64,000 nt of DNA, taken from NCBI GenBank assembly GCA_965213525.1, contig OZ243889.1, positions 682,001 to 746,000 of the forward strand, given 5' to 3'. Of the stretch, positions 1-7,856 are shown piece after piece; position 1 is the first letter of the stretch; each line of letters opens with the position of its first letter. The notes under the pieces were generated by a model that saw nothing but the letters and a program-made list of their open reading frames with translations, did not search any database and was not told the origin of the DNA. The position numbers and the translations under genes were made by a program. The stretch is from G965213525 sp965213525. Lineage in GTDB: Bacteria > Actinomycetota > Acidimicrobiia > Acidimicrobiales > Poriferisodalaceae.

Positions 1-2
1 AG

Positions 3-470
3 GACGGCTTCACGCTCATCGAGCTGATGGTCGTGGTCCTCATCATCTCCATCCTCATCGCCATCGCCATCCCCACCTTCCTCGGCGCCCGTTCCGGCGC
101 CCAGGACCGGGCCGCCCAGTCCAACCTGCGCAACGCCCACACGGCGGCCAAGACGAGCTACGCCAACGCCGGCGACTTCGAGGCCAGCGCGACCGCACTG
201 GTCACCGAGCTGGGGGAGATGGAGCCGTCGCTCGAGTTCGGCACCGCAGCTCCCAACACCGCCAACAACGCCGCCAGCGGCCAGTCCAACTACGTGCAGG
301 TGGCGTACGTCGACGACCAGGAGATCACGCTGACCGCCGAGTCCGATGCCGGCGATGTCTACGCGATCAACGAGGTCGCCCAGGCCAAGGGCACCGACAC
401 CAACTCCGTCGGCACCTGGTACCGGGTCAACACCGAGACCTACCAGTCGACCGCCGAGGCGGGCTGGTAG
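3..470 (+). CDS. Type IV pilin (5' end cut by window edge)
   Basis: This is a major or minor type IV prepilin, exported and assembled into the pilus fibre after cleavage by the prepilin peptidase encoded next door. The visible frame opens with the class III signal motif GFTLIELM, with cleavage expected between G and F and the conserved Glu at position 5 of the mature protein. A hydrophobic helix (VVVLIISILIAIAIPTFLG) follows, then a globular C-terminal part of about 110 residues with no clear cysteine pair. Only a few leader residues upstream of the window are missing, so the first ATG at 27 is not the real start. The gene ends in a strong hairpin, so it may be transcribed separately from pilD. 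Whether it is the major pilin is not visible here. Confidence 0.9.
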   Translation, partial: DGFTLIELMVVVLIISILIAIAIPTFLGARSGAQDRAAQSNLRNAHTAAKTSYANAGDFEASATALVTELGEMEPSLEFGTAAPNTANNAASGQSNYVQVAYVDDQEITLTAESDAGDVYAINEVAQAKGTDTNSVGTWYRVNTETYQSTAEAGW

Positions 471-504
471 CCCCAGGGCGCCCTCCCAACCGACACCGAC
501 GTGA

Positions 505-532
505 GCGGGCCGCCCCCTCGGGGGCGGCCCGC
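505..532 (+). terminator. GC hairpin after the pilin gene
   Basis: A perfect 13-base inverted repeat with a two-base centre (effectively a 12-bp stem and a CTCG loop) lies 35 bases after the pilin stop. There is no U-tract, which is common for actinobacterial terminators. It probably ends the abundant pilin transcript before pilD. Confidence 0.65.
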
Positions 533-589
533 CTCGCGCGTCGGGGGACGTTCTCGTTCAGCCGGGGCGTCCACGGCCGACGAGCCCTG

Positions 590-1372
590 ATGCCCAACGT
601 CGAGGTCGTGGTCGGCTCGGCCGCCTACGGACTGGTGATCGGCTCGTTCCTCAACGTCGCCGTCCACCGGGTGCCCGCCGGACGGTCGGTGGTCTCGCCC
701 GGGTCGGCCTGCCCCGCCTGTGGCACCCACATCACCGTGCGCGACAACCTGCCGGTGCTGTCGTGGGTGCTGCTGCGGGGCAGGTGCCGTGGCTGCGGTC
801 ACCAGATCTCGATCCGCTACCCCCTCGTCGAGGCCCTCACCGCCGTCGCCTTCGCCGCCGTCGCCGCACGCTTCGGCTGGTCGTTCGAGCTGGGCGCGTT
901 CTGCGCCCTGGCCGCTGGGCTGGTGGCGGTGTCGGCGGTCGATCTCGACTGCCGGCGGATCCCCACCCCGATGCTGCGAGCGACGGTGGCCACAGGGTTG
1001 CCGTTCCTCGTCGCCGCCACCGTCGTTCGCTCGGATCCCTGGCCGCTCGCCAGGGCCGGAGTCGCCGCCGTCGGGTGCTTCGCCGCCCTGTTCGTCGTGC
1101 ACCTCGCCAGCCCCGCCGGCATGGGGTTCGGCGACGTGCGCCTGGCCGGGGTGCTGGGTGCGTTCCTCGGTTGGCTCGGCCCGGGCCACGCCCCGCTCGG
1201 GCTGTTCTGTGGCTTCCTCGCCGGCTCGGTGGCCGGCGTCGCCCTCGTGATGGTCGGGCGGGCCGGACGCCGCAGCGCCCTGGCGTTCGGGCCGTTCCTC
1301 TCGGGGGGCGCGATGGTGGCGGTCCTCTGGGGCGATCAGTTGCTCGAGAGCTATCGTCGACTCGGTGCGTGA
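590..1372 (+). CDS. pilD: Prepilin peptidase (A24 family)
   Basis: A membrane aspartyl protease that cleaves type IV prepilins after the conserved Gly and usually N-methylates the new Phe. The 260-residue protein has the full bifunctional layout. An N-terminal hydrophobic segment is followed by the zinc-binding cysteine pairs (Cys41/Cys44 and Cys66/Cys69 within CPACG and CRGCG). A multi-pass membrane part then carries the two catalytic aspartates, in AVDLDCRRIP (about Asp118) and GMGFGDVRLAG (Asp182). The four-Cys domain argues for the methylating type. Its position between a pilin gene and pilMNO fits its role. The ATG at 590 is taken as the start because the conserved GSFLNVAVHR segment follows within 18 residues. 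Confidence 0.93.
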   Translation: MPNVEVVVGSAAYGLVIGSFLNVAVHRVPAGRSVVSPGSACPACGTHITVRDNLPVLSWVLLRGRCRGCGHQISIRYPLVEALTAVAFAAVAARFGWSFELGAFCALAAGLVAVSAVDLDCRRIPTPMLRATVATGLPFLVAATVVRSDPWPLARAGVAAVGCFAALFVVHLASPAGMGFGDVRLAGVLGAFLGWLGPGHAPLGLFCGFLAGSVAGVALVMVGRAGRRSALAFGPFLSGGAMVAVLWGDQLLESYRRLGA

Positions 1373-1556
1373 CCGCAGCGACGAGCCTCCCTGCCCGAAC
1401 GTCGTCTAAAGCCGGCGCTACCGTGGCCGACCGGTGGCGCGGCGCGGGCAGCGTCGTCACCCGGCACACCGGGTGGGCGCCAGAGCTGCCGCGACCAGAC
1501 CGATCGACGAGGAACCCGATGTCTCACGAGGCGAGCGAGCAGGAGGCCCGTCACTG

Positions 1557-3446
1557 ATGGCGGCGCGCCACGTCGGTCTCGACATCGGCACCCACGCCGT
1601 GCGGGCCGCCGAGATCACCGTCGCTCGCGACGGGGTGACCACCCTCACCCGCTTCGGCCAGGTCGCCCTCGCTCCCGGAGCGGTCATCGCCGGAGAGGTC
1701 GCCGAACCCGACCTCGTCGCCGCCGCGCTGCAGCGCCTCTGGCGAGAGGTCGGCTTCACCACCCGCCAGGTCATCGTCGGGGTCGGCAACCAGCGAGTGG
1801 TGATCCGCAGCGACACGTTGCCCGAGATGGACGACGACGAGCTGCGGACCGCCATCGAGTTCAGGGCCGACGAGCTCATCCCCATCCCTCGCGACGAGGC
1901 CATCATCGACTTCAGCGAGGTCGAGCGCAGCGTCGACGCCGCCGGGGAGGCCTCGGTCGAGGTCATGGTGGTCGGAGCCCAGCGCGACATGGTCGACTCC
2001 GTGCGCGCCGCGGTCGAGCGGGCGGGATTGTCGATCGCCATGGTCGACCTCGTGCCCTTCGCCCTCGTGCGGGCGCTCGCTGATGACGGCCTCGGCGGGC
2101 TCGACGACTCCGATCTCACCGAGGACGCCATCGTCTGCGTCGGCGCCGGGGTCAGCACCGTCATCGTCCACGAGCTGGGCCGGCCCCGCTTCGCTCGCAT
2201 CCTCACCGTCGGCTCGGATGCCCTGACCGACGGTCTGGCCCGTGAGCTCGACCTCGACCACGAGGCCGCCGAGGGCCTGAAGCGTCGGGTGGTGGAGGGC
2301 CGAGCCGAACCCGAGCTGGCCGATCGAGCCCGGCCGGTCATCAACGACCAGATGGTGTTCCTGGTCGATGAGATCCGCAGCTCGATCGACTACCACCTCG
2401 CCCAGACCGATCGGCCGCTGCGGCGCATCGTGCTCACCGGCGGCGGCAGTCGCCTCCCTGACATCAGCGACCGGCTGCGGGCCCTCATCGGCGTCGACGT
2501 CGTCCGGGGCGATCCCTTCTCCCGGCTGAACGTCGGCGACACCGGGCTCACCGAGGGCCAGCTCGCCCAGGCGATCGACCTGGCCGCGGTGCCGGTCGGG
2601 CTCGCCCTGGCCGGGCGTGCCCGTGTCGGTGCGGGCCGGCGTCTCGATCTGTTGCCCCCCGAGGTGGCGAGCCGCCGTGCAGCACGCCGCCAGGGCGTGC
2701 TGGTCGGTGCCGGCGCTGCCGCCCTGGTCGCGCTGCTCGGTGGGTTGTGGTTCCAACGCAACGCCGCAGTGGGCGACGCCGAGGACGAAGCCGCCGCCGC
2801 GGAGGCCCGGGTCGTCGAGCTGCGGGCCGAGATCGCCGAGTACGCCTCGGTGCAGGCCCTCGAGAGCGAGGTCGCCGAGCGCCAAGGACTCGTCGAGGCG
2901 GCGCTGCGCAACGACGTCGCGTGGACCAAGCTCATCCAGGAGGTCGCCACCGTCATGCCCGATGACACGTGGCTGACCAGCTTCCAGGGCACCGCCCCCA
3001 CCGACGCCGCCGCGGGCACGTTCACCGTCGCCGCCAACGGCTACGACCACACCTCGGCGGCCCGGTGGCTGCTGCGCTTGGCCCCCCTGCCGAGCGTGCA
3101 GTCGCTGTGGGTGCCGAGCTCGTCGATCGCGGCGGACGAGACCGGCTTCGGCGAGCAGGAGTCGTCGTTCGGCTCCCAGGCCGTGCTGTCCCCAGAGGCC
3201 GCCTCTGACCGGGCCGACGACTACGTCAGCACGTTCCCCACCGGCGACGCAGATCCCACCGGAGATGTCGATGCCACCGAGCTCGCCGGGCTCGACCCGA
3301 CCGACGAGCTCGACGACGGCATCGGCGCGACGGGTGACGATGCCGTCGGCGTCACGGGTGACGATGCCGTCGGCGTCACGGGTGACGATGCCGTCGGCGT
3401 CGCCGGCGTCGGCGACGACCCGGCCGCCGGAGGGGGCACCCGATGA
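1557..3446 (+). CDS. Fused pilus assembly protein PilM-PilN
   Basis: One 629-residue reading frame carries two proteins that are normally separate. Residues 1 to about 355 are a PilM actin-like ATPase (VGLDIGTHAVRAAEI at the N-terminus, a GGGSRLPDI phosphate-binding turn). From about 361 the PilN signature DLLPPE follows, then a transmembrane helix at about 380-400, a coiled coil and a PilN-type periplasmic domain. The fusion would tether the cytoplasmic ring protein covalently to its membrane partner. The last 50-60 residues are acidic and contain three copies of an eight-residue repeat. The start is ATG 1557, preceded by AGGAGG at 1541-1546. A possible -10 (TACCGT) lies at 1419-1424, and 1373-1556 holds no gene I can support. 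The stop overlaps pilO by ATGA. Confidence 0.9.
   Translation: MAARHVGLDIGTHAVRAAEITVARDGVTTLTRFGQVALAPGAVIAGEVAEPDLVAAALQRLWREVGFTTRQVIVGVGNQRVVIRSDTLPEMDDDELRTAIEFRADELIPIPRDEAIIDFSEVERSVDAAGEASVEVMVVGAQRDMVDSVRAAVERAGLSIAMVDLVPFALVRALADDGLGGLDDSDLTEDAIVCVGAGVSTVIVHELGRPRFARILTVGSDALTDGLARELDLDHEAAEGLKRRVVEGRAEPELADRARPVINDQMVFLVDEIRSSIDYHLAQTDRPLRRIVLTGGGSRLPDISDRLRALIGVDVVRGDPFSRLNVGDTGLTEGQLAQAIDLAAVPVGLALAGRARVGAGRRLDLLPPEVASRRAARRQGVLVGAGAAALVALLGGLWFQRNAAVGDAEDEAAAAEARVVELRAEIAEYASVQALESEVAERQGLVEAALRNDVAWTKLIQEVATVMPDDTWLTSFQGTAPTDAAAGTFTVAANGYDHTSAARWLLRLAPLPSVQSLWVPSSSIAADETGFGEQESSFGSQAVLSPEAASDRADDYVSTFPTGDADPTGDVDATELAGLDPTDELDDGIGATGDDAVGVTGDDAVGVTGDDAVGVAGVGDDPAAGGGTR
3331..3402 (+). 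repeat. Three tandem 24-bp repeats inside pilMN
   Basis: Three head-to-tail copies of a 24-base unit (3331-3354, 3355-3378, 3379-3402) differ by a single base in the last copy. They encode TGDDAVGV three times near the C-terminus of the PilM-PilN fusion. The near identity suggests recent slippage expansion, and copy number may vary between strains. Confidence 0.95.
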
Positions 3447-4132
3447 GCCGCCGCGACCTGGCCCTGGTGGCGGTGGCGCTGGTGGTCGTCACCCTCGGGT
3501 GGTGGCTGGCCCTGTGGTCACCGGCCGGCGAGGACCTCGCGGCCGCCGAGGCGCGCCGTGACGGGGCGCTCGCCCAACAAGACGAGCTCGCCCAGCAACG
3601 GCTTCGCCTGATCGACCTCGCCGAGCAACGCCCCGTGCTGACCAGCCGGCTGGAGTCGCTGCGGGCGGCGGTGCCCGAACGGGCCGACCTCGCCGAGGTG
3701 CTGCTGGCCATCGACGAGATCGCAGCCGAGTCAGGGGTCGAGGTGCCCTCCGTCGCCGCCTCCGAGCCGGCCGCCTCGCCCGAGGCGTCCGGACTGGCGA
3801 CCGTGTCGCTGGCCATGTCGGGGGAGGGCGGGTACTTCCAGGTCATCGACTTCATCAACCGCCTGAACCGCATCCACCGGGTGATGGTGGTCGAGTCCAT
3901 CAGCCTGACGAGCGCCGCCGGCGACGAGCTGGGCGCCTCGCTCGGCCCGCCGGACCTGGCGTGGAACTTGGCGGTGTCGGCCTATGTCACCGCTGACGCG
4001 GTCACCGAGGTGGCCGTGCCGGCTGATCCCGCCTCCGACGCCGCCGAGCCAGCACCCGATCCGGGCCCCGAGCCCGAAGCCGAACCAGGGACCGAGGCCG
4101 CTGCGGTCGGCGGTCCCGAGGGAGTGGGATGA
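3443..4132 (+). CDS. pilO: Pilus assembly protein PilO
   Basis: Inner-membrane alignment-complex protein that pairs with PilN. The 229 residues show a short cytoplasmic N-terminus and one transmembrane helix (LALVAVALVVVTLGWWLALW, about residues 5-24). A coiled coil (about 30-75) and a ferredoxin-fold periplasmic domain follow, including the GEGGYFQVIDFINRLNRI segment typical of PilO. The tail is rich in Pro, Glu and Ala (about the last 35 residues). Its ATG overlaps the pilMN stop, and its own TGA overlaps the next start, so the three genes are probably translated as one coupled unit. Confidence 0.85.
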   Translation: MSRRDLALVAVALVVVTLGWWLALWSPAGEDLAAAEARRDGALAQQDELAQQRLRLIDLAEQRPVLTSRLESLRAAVPERADLAEVLLAIDEIAAESGVEVPSVAASEPAASPEASGLATVSLAMSGEGGYFQVIDFINRLNRIHRVMVVESISLTSAAGDELGASLGPPDLAWNLAVSAYVTADAVTEVAVPADPASDAAEPAPDPGPEPEAEPGTEAAAVGGPEGVG

Positions 4133-4725
4133 TGCGCGACGACGAGCTCACCGAGCGAAGGGTCCCGGCCCTGCTCGTGCTGGCCGCGGTGGTGTCGGCC
4201 AACCTGTTCGTGGCGGCGTTGGTCGTCACGGCGCTGACGCCCGGCGGCGAGGACACCACCGACACCGCCACCGCTGAGCGGGTCGTCGCCGCCCAGGACC
4301 TCGCCCCCGCCGATGACCGGGCCAAGGCCGCAGCCGAGGTCATCGAGACCTTCGAGGTCTTCGGAGCCAAGAACCCCTTCGAGCGTCCGCTGTCGCTCCA
4401 GATCGCCACGACGCCGCCCGACGACGATCCGCTCGCCGTCACCACCCTTCCCGACCCGTCGACCGGTGGCGAGCGCTCGACCACCACGACCCTGCTGGCA
4501 CCCAGCAGGGGTTCCCGGGTGCAGCTGAGCGAGATCTACGCCGCCGGCGAGGGGACGGTGGCCAACCTCGTCGTCGACAGCGAGCTGTACGAAGCGGTGG
4601 GAGAGGGCGACATCTTCGCCAACGTGTACCAGGTCATCGAGCTCGACCTGGCCACCCAGTGCGGCCAGTTCCTCGTCGGTGACGTCGACTTCGAGCTCTG
4701 CGTGGGCCAGGAGATCTTGAAGTAG
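4129..4725 (+). CDS. Small membrane-anchored protein in the PilP position
   Basis: I do not recognise a family with certainty. The 198-residue protein has a short cytoplasmic N-terminus, one transmembrane helix (VPALLVLAAVVSANLFVAAL) and a proline/threonine-rich linker with the segment FGAKNPFERP. A small C-terminal domain holds two cysteines about 15 residues apart (QCGQFLVGDVDFELCVG) that could form a disulphide. Gene position immediately after pilMN and pilO, and the linker plus small C-terminal domain, are what one expects of PilP, but PilP is a lipoprotein and this has a transmembrane anchor and no lipobox. A functional analogue is my inference. Two consecutive ATG codons (4129 and 4132) are possible starts. 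Confidence 0.65.
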   Translation: MMRDDELTERRVPALLVLAAVVSANLFVAALVVTALTPGGEDTTDTATAERVVAAQDLAPADDRAKAAAEVIETFEVFGAKNPFERPLSLQIATTPPDDDPLAVTTLPDPSTGGERSTTTTLLAPSRGSRVQLSEIYAAGEGTVANLVVDSELYEAVGEGDIFANVYQVIELDLATQCGQFLVGDVDFELCVGQEILK

Positions 4726-4844
4726 GGCACGGTCGCTCGGGCTCGGCCAGCTCGGGGGCGCTGCCACCCGGGCCGGCCCGGGGTGCCACCCGAGCCGGGC
4801 CGGGGCGTGAGCGTCGACCGTGCGGCGCAGCTCGGGCGGCGTCC

Positions 4845-5651
4845 ATGATGGCGGGCGTGGACCCGACCGAACGAGAGCGGCGCCGGCTCGTCTTCGGAGC
4901 TGTCGCCGAGGAGTACGACCGGCACCGGCCGCACTACCCCGCCGACCTGTTCGACCAGCTCGAGGTGCTCGCCGGGGAGCGTCGGGAGGTCCTCGACGTC
5001 GGCACCGGCACCGGCCGGGTGGCGGTGCCCCTCGCCGAGCGAGGCCTCAGCGGTCACGCCGTCGAGCCCGACGCCCAGATGGCAGCGGTCGCCCGGTCGC
5101 ACCTGCCCGACAGCTGGACCATCGAGACCAGCGGGTTCGAGGACTGCACCGCCTCGGGCCGCAGCGACTGGCCGCTGATCACCAGCGGCCAGGCCTGGCA
5201 CTGGGTGGACCCTGCCCGGGGCTTCGCCCGGGCCGCACGGGCCCTGGCCCCCGGTGGCCGGCTCGTCACGTTCTGGAACCGGGCGGACTGGCCCCAGGGC
5301 GACCTGCGCCGGGCGGTCGACGAGATCTACGCCCGCCTCGCCCCGGAGGTGGGTGCCACGTACGCCAAGGGCGGCGTCGCCGTCGGCGGACTGGCCCGCG
5401 CCGGAGAGCCGACGGACCTGGCGCCGGGGTTCGTGAGCCGCGAGCACCACGAGCTGCGCTTCACCCAAGCTCACACCGCTGCGAGCTGGACAGCGTTCCT
5501 GGCCACCAGCTCGGACCACCTGCTCCTCGACGACGACCGGCGCCGGGCGGTCCTCGACGCCATCGCCGGTGCCATCGACGCCCACGGCGGGCGCTTCGAC
5601 CTCGCGTACCGGGTCGACATCTCGGTCTACGTCGCCGATCGGGACCGCTGA
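4845..5651 (+). CDS. Class I SAM-dependent methyltransferase
   Basis: A 268-residue cytosolic methyltransferase of the UbiE/Methyltransf_11 type. Motif I is VLDVGTGTGRVAVPLAERG at about residues 46-64. An acidic residue that would bind the SAM ribose follows in AVEPDAQM. The motif GQAWHWVDPARGFARAARAL is typical of small-molecule methyltransferases such as those acting on trans-aconitate or quinones. The substrate cannot be read from sequence. The start may be ATG 4845, ATG 4848 or GTG 4857. The gene lies alone between the pilus genes and the aro genes with a short gap on each side, and no pathway partner is evident. Confidence 0.8.
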   Translation: MMAGVDPTERERRRLVFGAVAEEYDRHRPHYPADLFDQLEVLAGERREVLDVGTGTGRVAVPLAERGLSGHAVEPDAQMAAVARSHLPDSWTIETSGFEDCTASGRSDWPLITSGQAWHWVDPARGFARAARALAPGGRLVTFWNRADWPQGDLRRAVDEIYARLAPEVGATYAKGGVAVGGLARAGEPTDLAPGFVSREHHELRFTQAHTAASWTAFLATSSDHLLLDDDRRRAVLDAIAGAIDAHGGRFDLAYRVDISVYVADRDR

Positions 5652-5665
5652 GATCGGGTGCCGGG

Positions 5666-5671
5666 TACGGT
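5666..5671 (+). promoter_or_regulatory. Putative -10 box (leaderless aroK)
   Basis: TACGGT fits the TANNNT consensus and ends exactly 7 nt before the in-frame GTG at 5679, which would make the first transcribed base the start codon. It also argues for 5679 rather than the upstream GTG at 5658. Confidence 0.45.
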
Positions 5672-5678
5672 CGCTGCG

Positions 5679-6262
5679 GTGCGCGACCGGGCAGCTGACC
5701 GGCGGGCGATCGTGCTCGTCGGCCCGATGGCGTCGGGCAAGACCACCGTGGCCCGACGGCTCGCCGTGGCCACCGGACGACCGGCTGTCGACGCCGACGC
5801 CGAGATCGAACGCGGCGCGGGGGCGTCGGTGGCCGAGATCTTCGCCACCGAGGGCGAGGAGGCGTTCCGTCGCTCAGAGCGGAGGTCATCGTCGCCCTCC
5901 TCGACCTTCCGGGGCCGCACGAGGCGCCGACCGGGCCGGCGCCGGTCATCAGCCTCGGCGGGGGAGCGGTGACCAGCGCGGCGGTGCGGGCCGCTCTGGT
6001 CAGCCACGCGGTGGTCTGGCTTCGGGCCCGGCCCGAGACCTCGCTCGCTCGCCTCGGGGCAGACGGCCTGGCGGCACGACCCCTCCTGATCGGCGACCCG
6101 CTCGATGTGCTCACCCGAGTGCGCGACGAGCGCGATCCGTATCATCGCCAGGTGGCCACCCTCGTCGTCGACGTCGACGACCGGACCCCCGAGGAGGTCG
6201 TGGCCGAGGTCCTCGCCGCCCTGGCCGCCGGCGGTACGAGCAGCGGCGGCGCCGACGGATGA
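5679..6262 (+). pseudogene. aroK: Shikimate kinase, frameshifted as given
   Basis: Shikimate kinase phosphorylates shikimate with ATP in the chorismate pathway. The two halves lie in different frames. The first carries the P-loop GPMASGKTTVARRLA, the substrate Asp in VDADAEIE and the FRRSE motif. The second, readable from 5879, carries EVIVALLDL, GGGAVTS, the LID Arg in RPLL and a normal C-terminus. Adding one base at about 5878-5881 restores a single protein of about 194 residues with every motif in order. Because the gene is essential for aromatic synthesis and no second copy is visible, an assembly or read error is at least as likely as a true mutation. Its stop overlaps aroB by ATGA. The P-loop has Ala where most family members have Gly. 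Confidence 0.85.
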
Positions 6263-7368
6263 ACGGGTCCCGCACCATCACCGTCGACCTCGGCGAGGGC
6301 GCCTACGACGTCCACGTCGGCGCCATGGTGCTCGACCGTCTGGCCGACGTGCTGGCCGACGTCGTGCCCCGGGCGCGCCGGACGGCGGTCATCACCCAGG
6401 CCGCCGTCGGTGTCGACGTCCACCCCGGCATCGAGCACCGCGTCGTCACCGTGCCCGACGGCGAGGCCGCCAAGACGCTCGAGGTCGTCGGCGAGGTGTG
6501 CTCTGAGCTGGCCCGCTGGGGGCTGACCCGCCAGGACTGCGTCATCAGCGTCGGCGGTGGCGTCGTCACCGATCTCGCCGGCTTCGTCGCCGCCACCTAC
6601 CACCGCGGCGTGCCGGTCATCCACGTCTCGACCACGCTGTTGGGCCAGGTCGATGCGGCCATCGGCGGCAAGACCGGGGTGAACCTGCCCGAGGGCAAGA
6701 ACCTCGTCGGGGCGTTCTGGCAGCCCGCGGCGGTGCTGTGTGACACCGAGGTCCTCGCCACGCTGCCCGAACGGGAGTGGCGCAGCGGCCACGGCGAGAT
6801 CGCCAAGTACGCCTTCCTCGGCGCCGAGCACGACGGTCGCCGCCTCGAGGACCTCCCCCTCGACGAGCGCATCGCCCGCTGCGTGGCGTTGAAGGCCGAC
6901 GTCGTCGCCGACGACGCCACCGAGCAGGGCCGGCGGGCGCTGTTGAACTACGGCCACACCCTGGCCCACGCGCTCGAGATCGCCGGCGGCTTCGGGCTGC
7001 GCCACGGTGAGGCCGTGGCGGTCGGTCTGGTCTTCGCCGCCGAGCTCGCCCGGGCCCTCGGACGCATCGACGACGCGCGGGTGCGACGCCACCGGGAACT
7101 GCTCGCCGTCCATGGCTTGCCCCAGCACCTCCCGACCGGGGTCGACCGCAACCTGCTCGTCGAGCTGATGGCTCGGGACAAGAAGGCCATCGACGGGCTC
7201 ACCTTCGTCCTCGACGGCCCCGCCGGGCCCGAGGTGATCACCGGCATCGGTCGCGACGCCCTCGAGGCCGCCTTCGACGCCATCGAACCCGAGGTGTCCG
7301 GACGAGATCCCGCCGACGGACCAGCCCCGACGGCCACCGGCCGGCCCGGCCGGGACGGTCCGTCGTGA
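6259..7368 (+). CDS. aroB: 3-dehydroquinate synthase
   Basis: Converts DAHP to 3-dehydroquinate using NAD and a metal ion, the second step of the shikimate pathway. The 369-residue length is typical. Visible motifs are the NAD-binding SVGGGVVTDLAGFVAAT, the substrate loop QVDAAIGGKTGVNLPEGKN, and metal ligands in HGEIAKYA, NYGHTLAHALE and RHGEAVAVG. The ATG at 6259 was chosen because it forms an ATGA overlap with the aroK stop and gives the expected N-terminus. The last 20 residues (proline and glycine rich) extend past the usual end. Neighbours aroK and aroQ are both overlapping, so all three are probably one transcript. Confidence 0.97.
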   Translation: MNGSRTITVDLGEGAYDVHVGAMVLDRLADVLADVVPRARRTAVITQAAVGVDVHPGIEHRVVTVPDGEAAKTLEVVGEVCSELARWGLTRQDCVISVGGGVVTDLAGFVAATYHRGVPVIHVSTTLLGQVDAAIGGKTGVNLPEGKNLVGAFWQPAAVLCDTEVLATLPEREWRSGHGEIAKYAFLGAEHDGRRLEDLPLDERIARCVALKADVVADDATEQGRRALLNYGHTLAHALEIAGGFGLRHGEAVAVGLVFAAELARALGRIDDARVRRHRELLAVHGLPQHLPTGVDRNLLVELMARDKKAIDGLTFVLDGPAGPEVITGIGRDALEAAFDAIEPEVSGRDPADGPAPTATGRPGRDGPS

Positions 7369-7856
7369 GCGACCCCGCAGAACCCGAGGCGGCGACCGGT
7401 CAGACGACGGCCGCTGGCCGGGGGACCATCGGGCTGTTGAACGGCCCCAACCTCGCTGCCCTCGGCCAGCGCCAGCCCGAGGTGTACGGCACCTCCACCC
7501 TCGAGGACTGCGTCGGTCTCGCCCGGGCCGCCGCCGTCGAGGCGGGGTACGGCCTCGATCACCTCCAGACCGAGCACGAGGGCGGCCTCGTGGCGGCGGT
7601 CCACCAGGCCCGGGGGGCGACGGTCGGGCTCGTGGTCAACGCCGGGGCCCTCACCCACTACGGGTGGTCGCTGCACGATGCCCTCGCCGCCTACGACGCA
7701 CCCGTCGTCGAGCTGCACCTGTCCAACCCCCACGCTCGCGAGCAGTGGCGCCACACGTCGGTCATCGCACCGCTGGCCGCCGGCATCGTCTCGGGCTTCG
7801 GCGCCGAGGGCTACCGCCTCGCCACCGTCGGACTCATCTCCCTGTTGGACCGGTGA
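7365..7856 (+). CDS. aroQ: 3-dehydroquinate dehydratase, type II
   Basis: Dehydrates 3-dehydroquinate to 3-dehydroshikimate through an enolate mechanism, as a dodecameric cytosolic enzyme. The 163 residues include the type II N-terminal signature LNGPNLAALGQRQPEVYG, with the catalytic Tyr in the VYG turn. The conserved Asn is in VVNAGALTHY and the catalytic His in VELHLSNPHAREQWRH. The start GTG at 7365 overlaps the aroB stop (GTGA), leaving a non-conserved 20-residue N-terminal tail. The stop overlaps the next start in the same way. Confidence 0.96.
   Translation: MSDPAEPEAATGQTTAAGRGTIGLLNGPNLAALGQRQPEVYGTSTLEDCVGLARAAAVEAGYGLDHLQTEHEGGLVAAVHQARGATVGLVVNAGALTHYGWSLHDALAAYDAPVVELHLSNPHAREQWRHTSVIAPLAAGIVSGFGAEGYRLATVGLISLLDR

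Noticed and set aside
440..1189. Long open frames opposite pilD and in many other genes
   Set aside because: Their codon use and Arg/Pro/Gly-rich translation mark them as antisense shadows of high-GC genes. The plus-strand products carry recognised motifs.
1434..1556. Upstream extension of pilMN (41 residues)
   Set aside because: The extension is unlike PilM, while ATG 1557 has AGGAGG just upstream and gives the normal PilM N-terminus.
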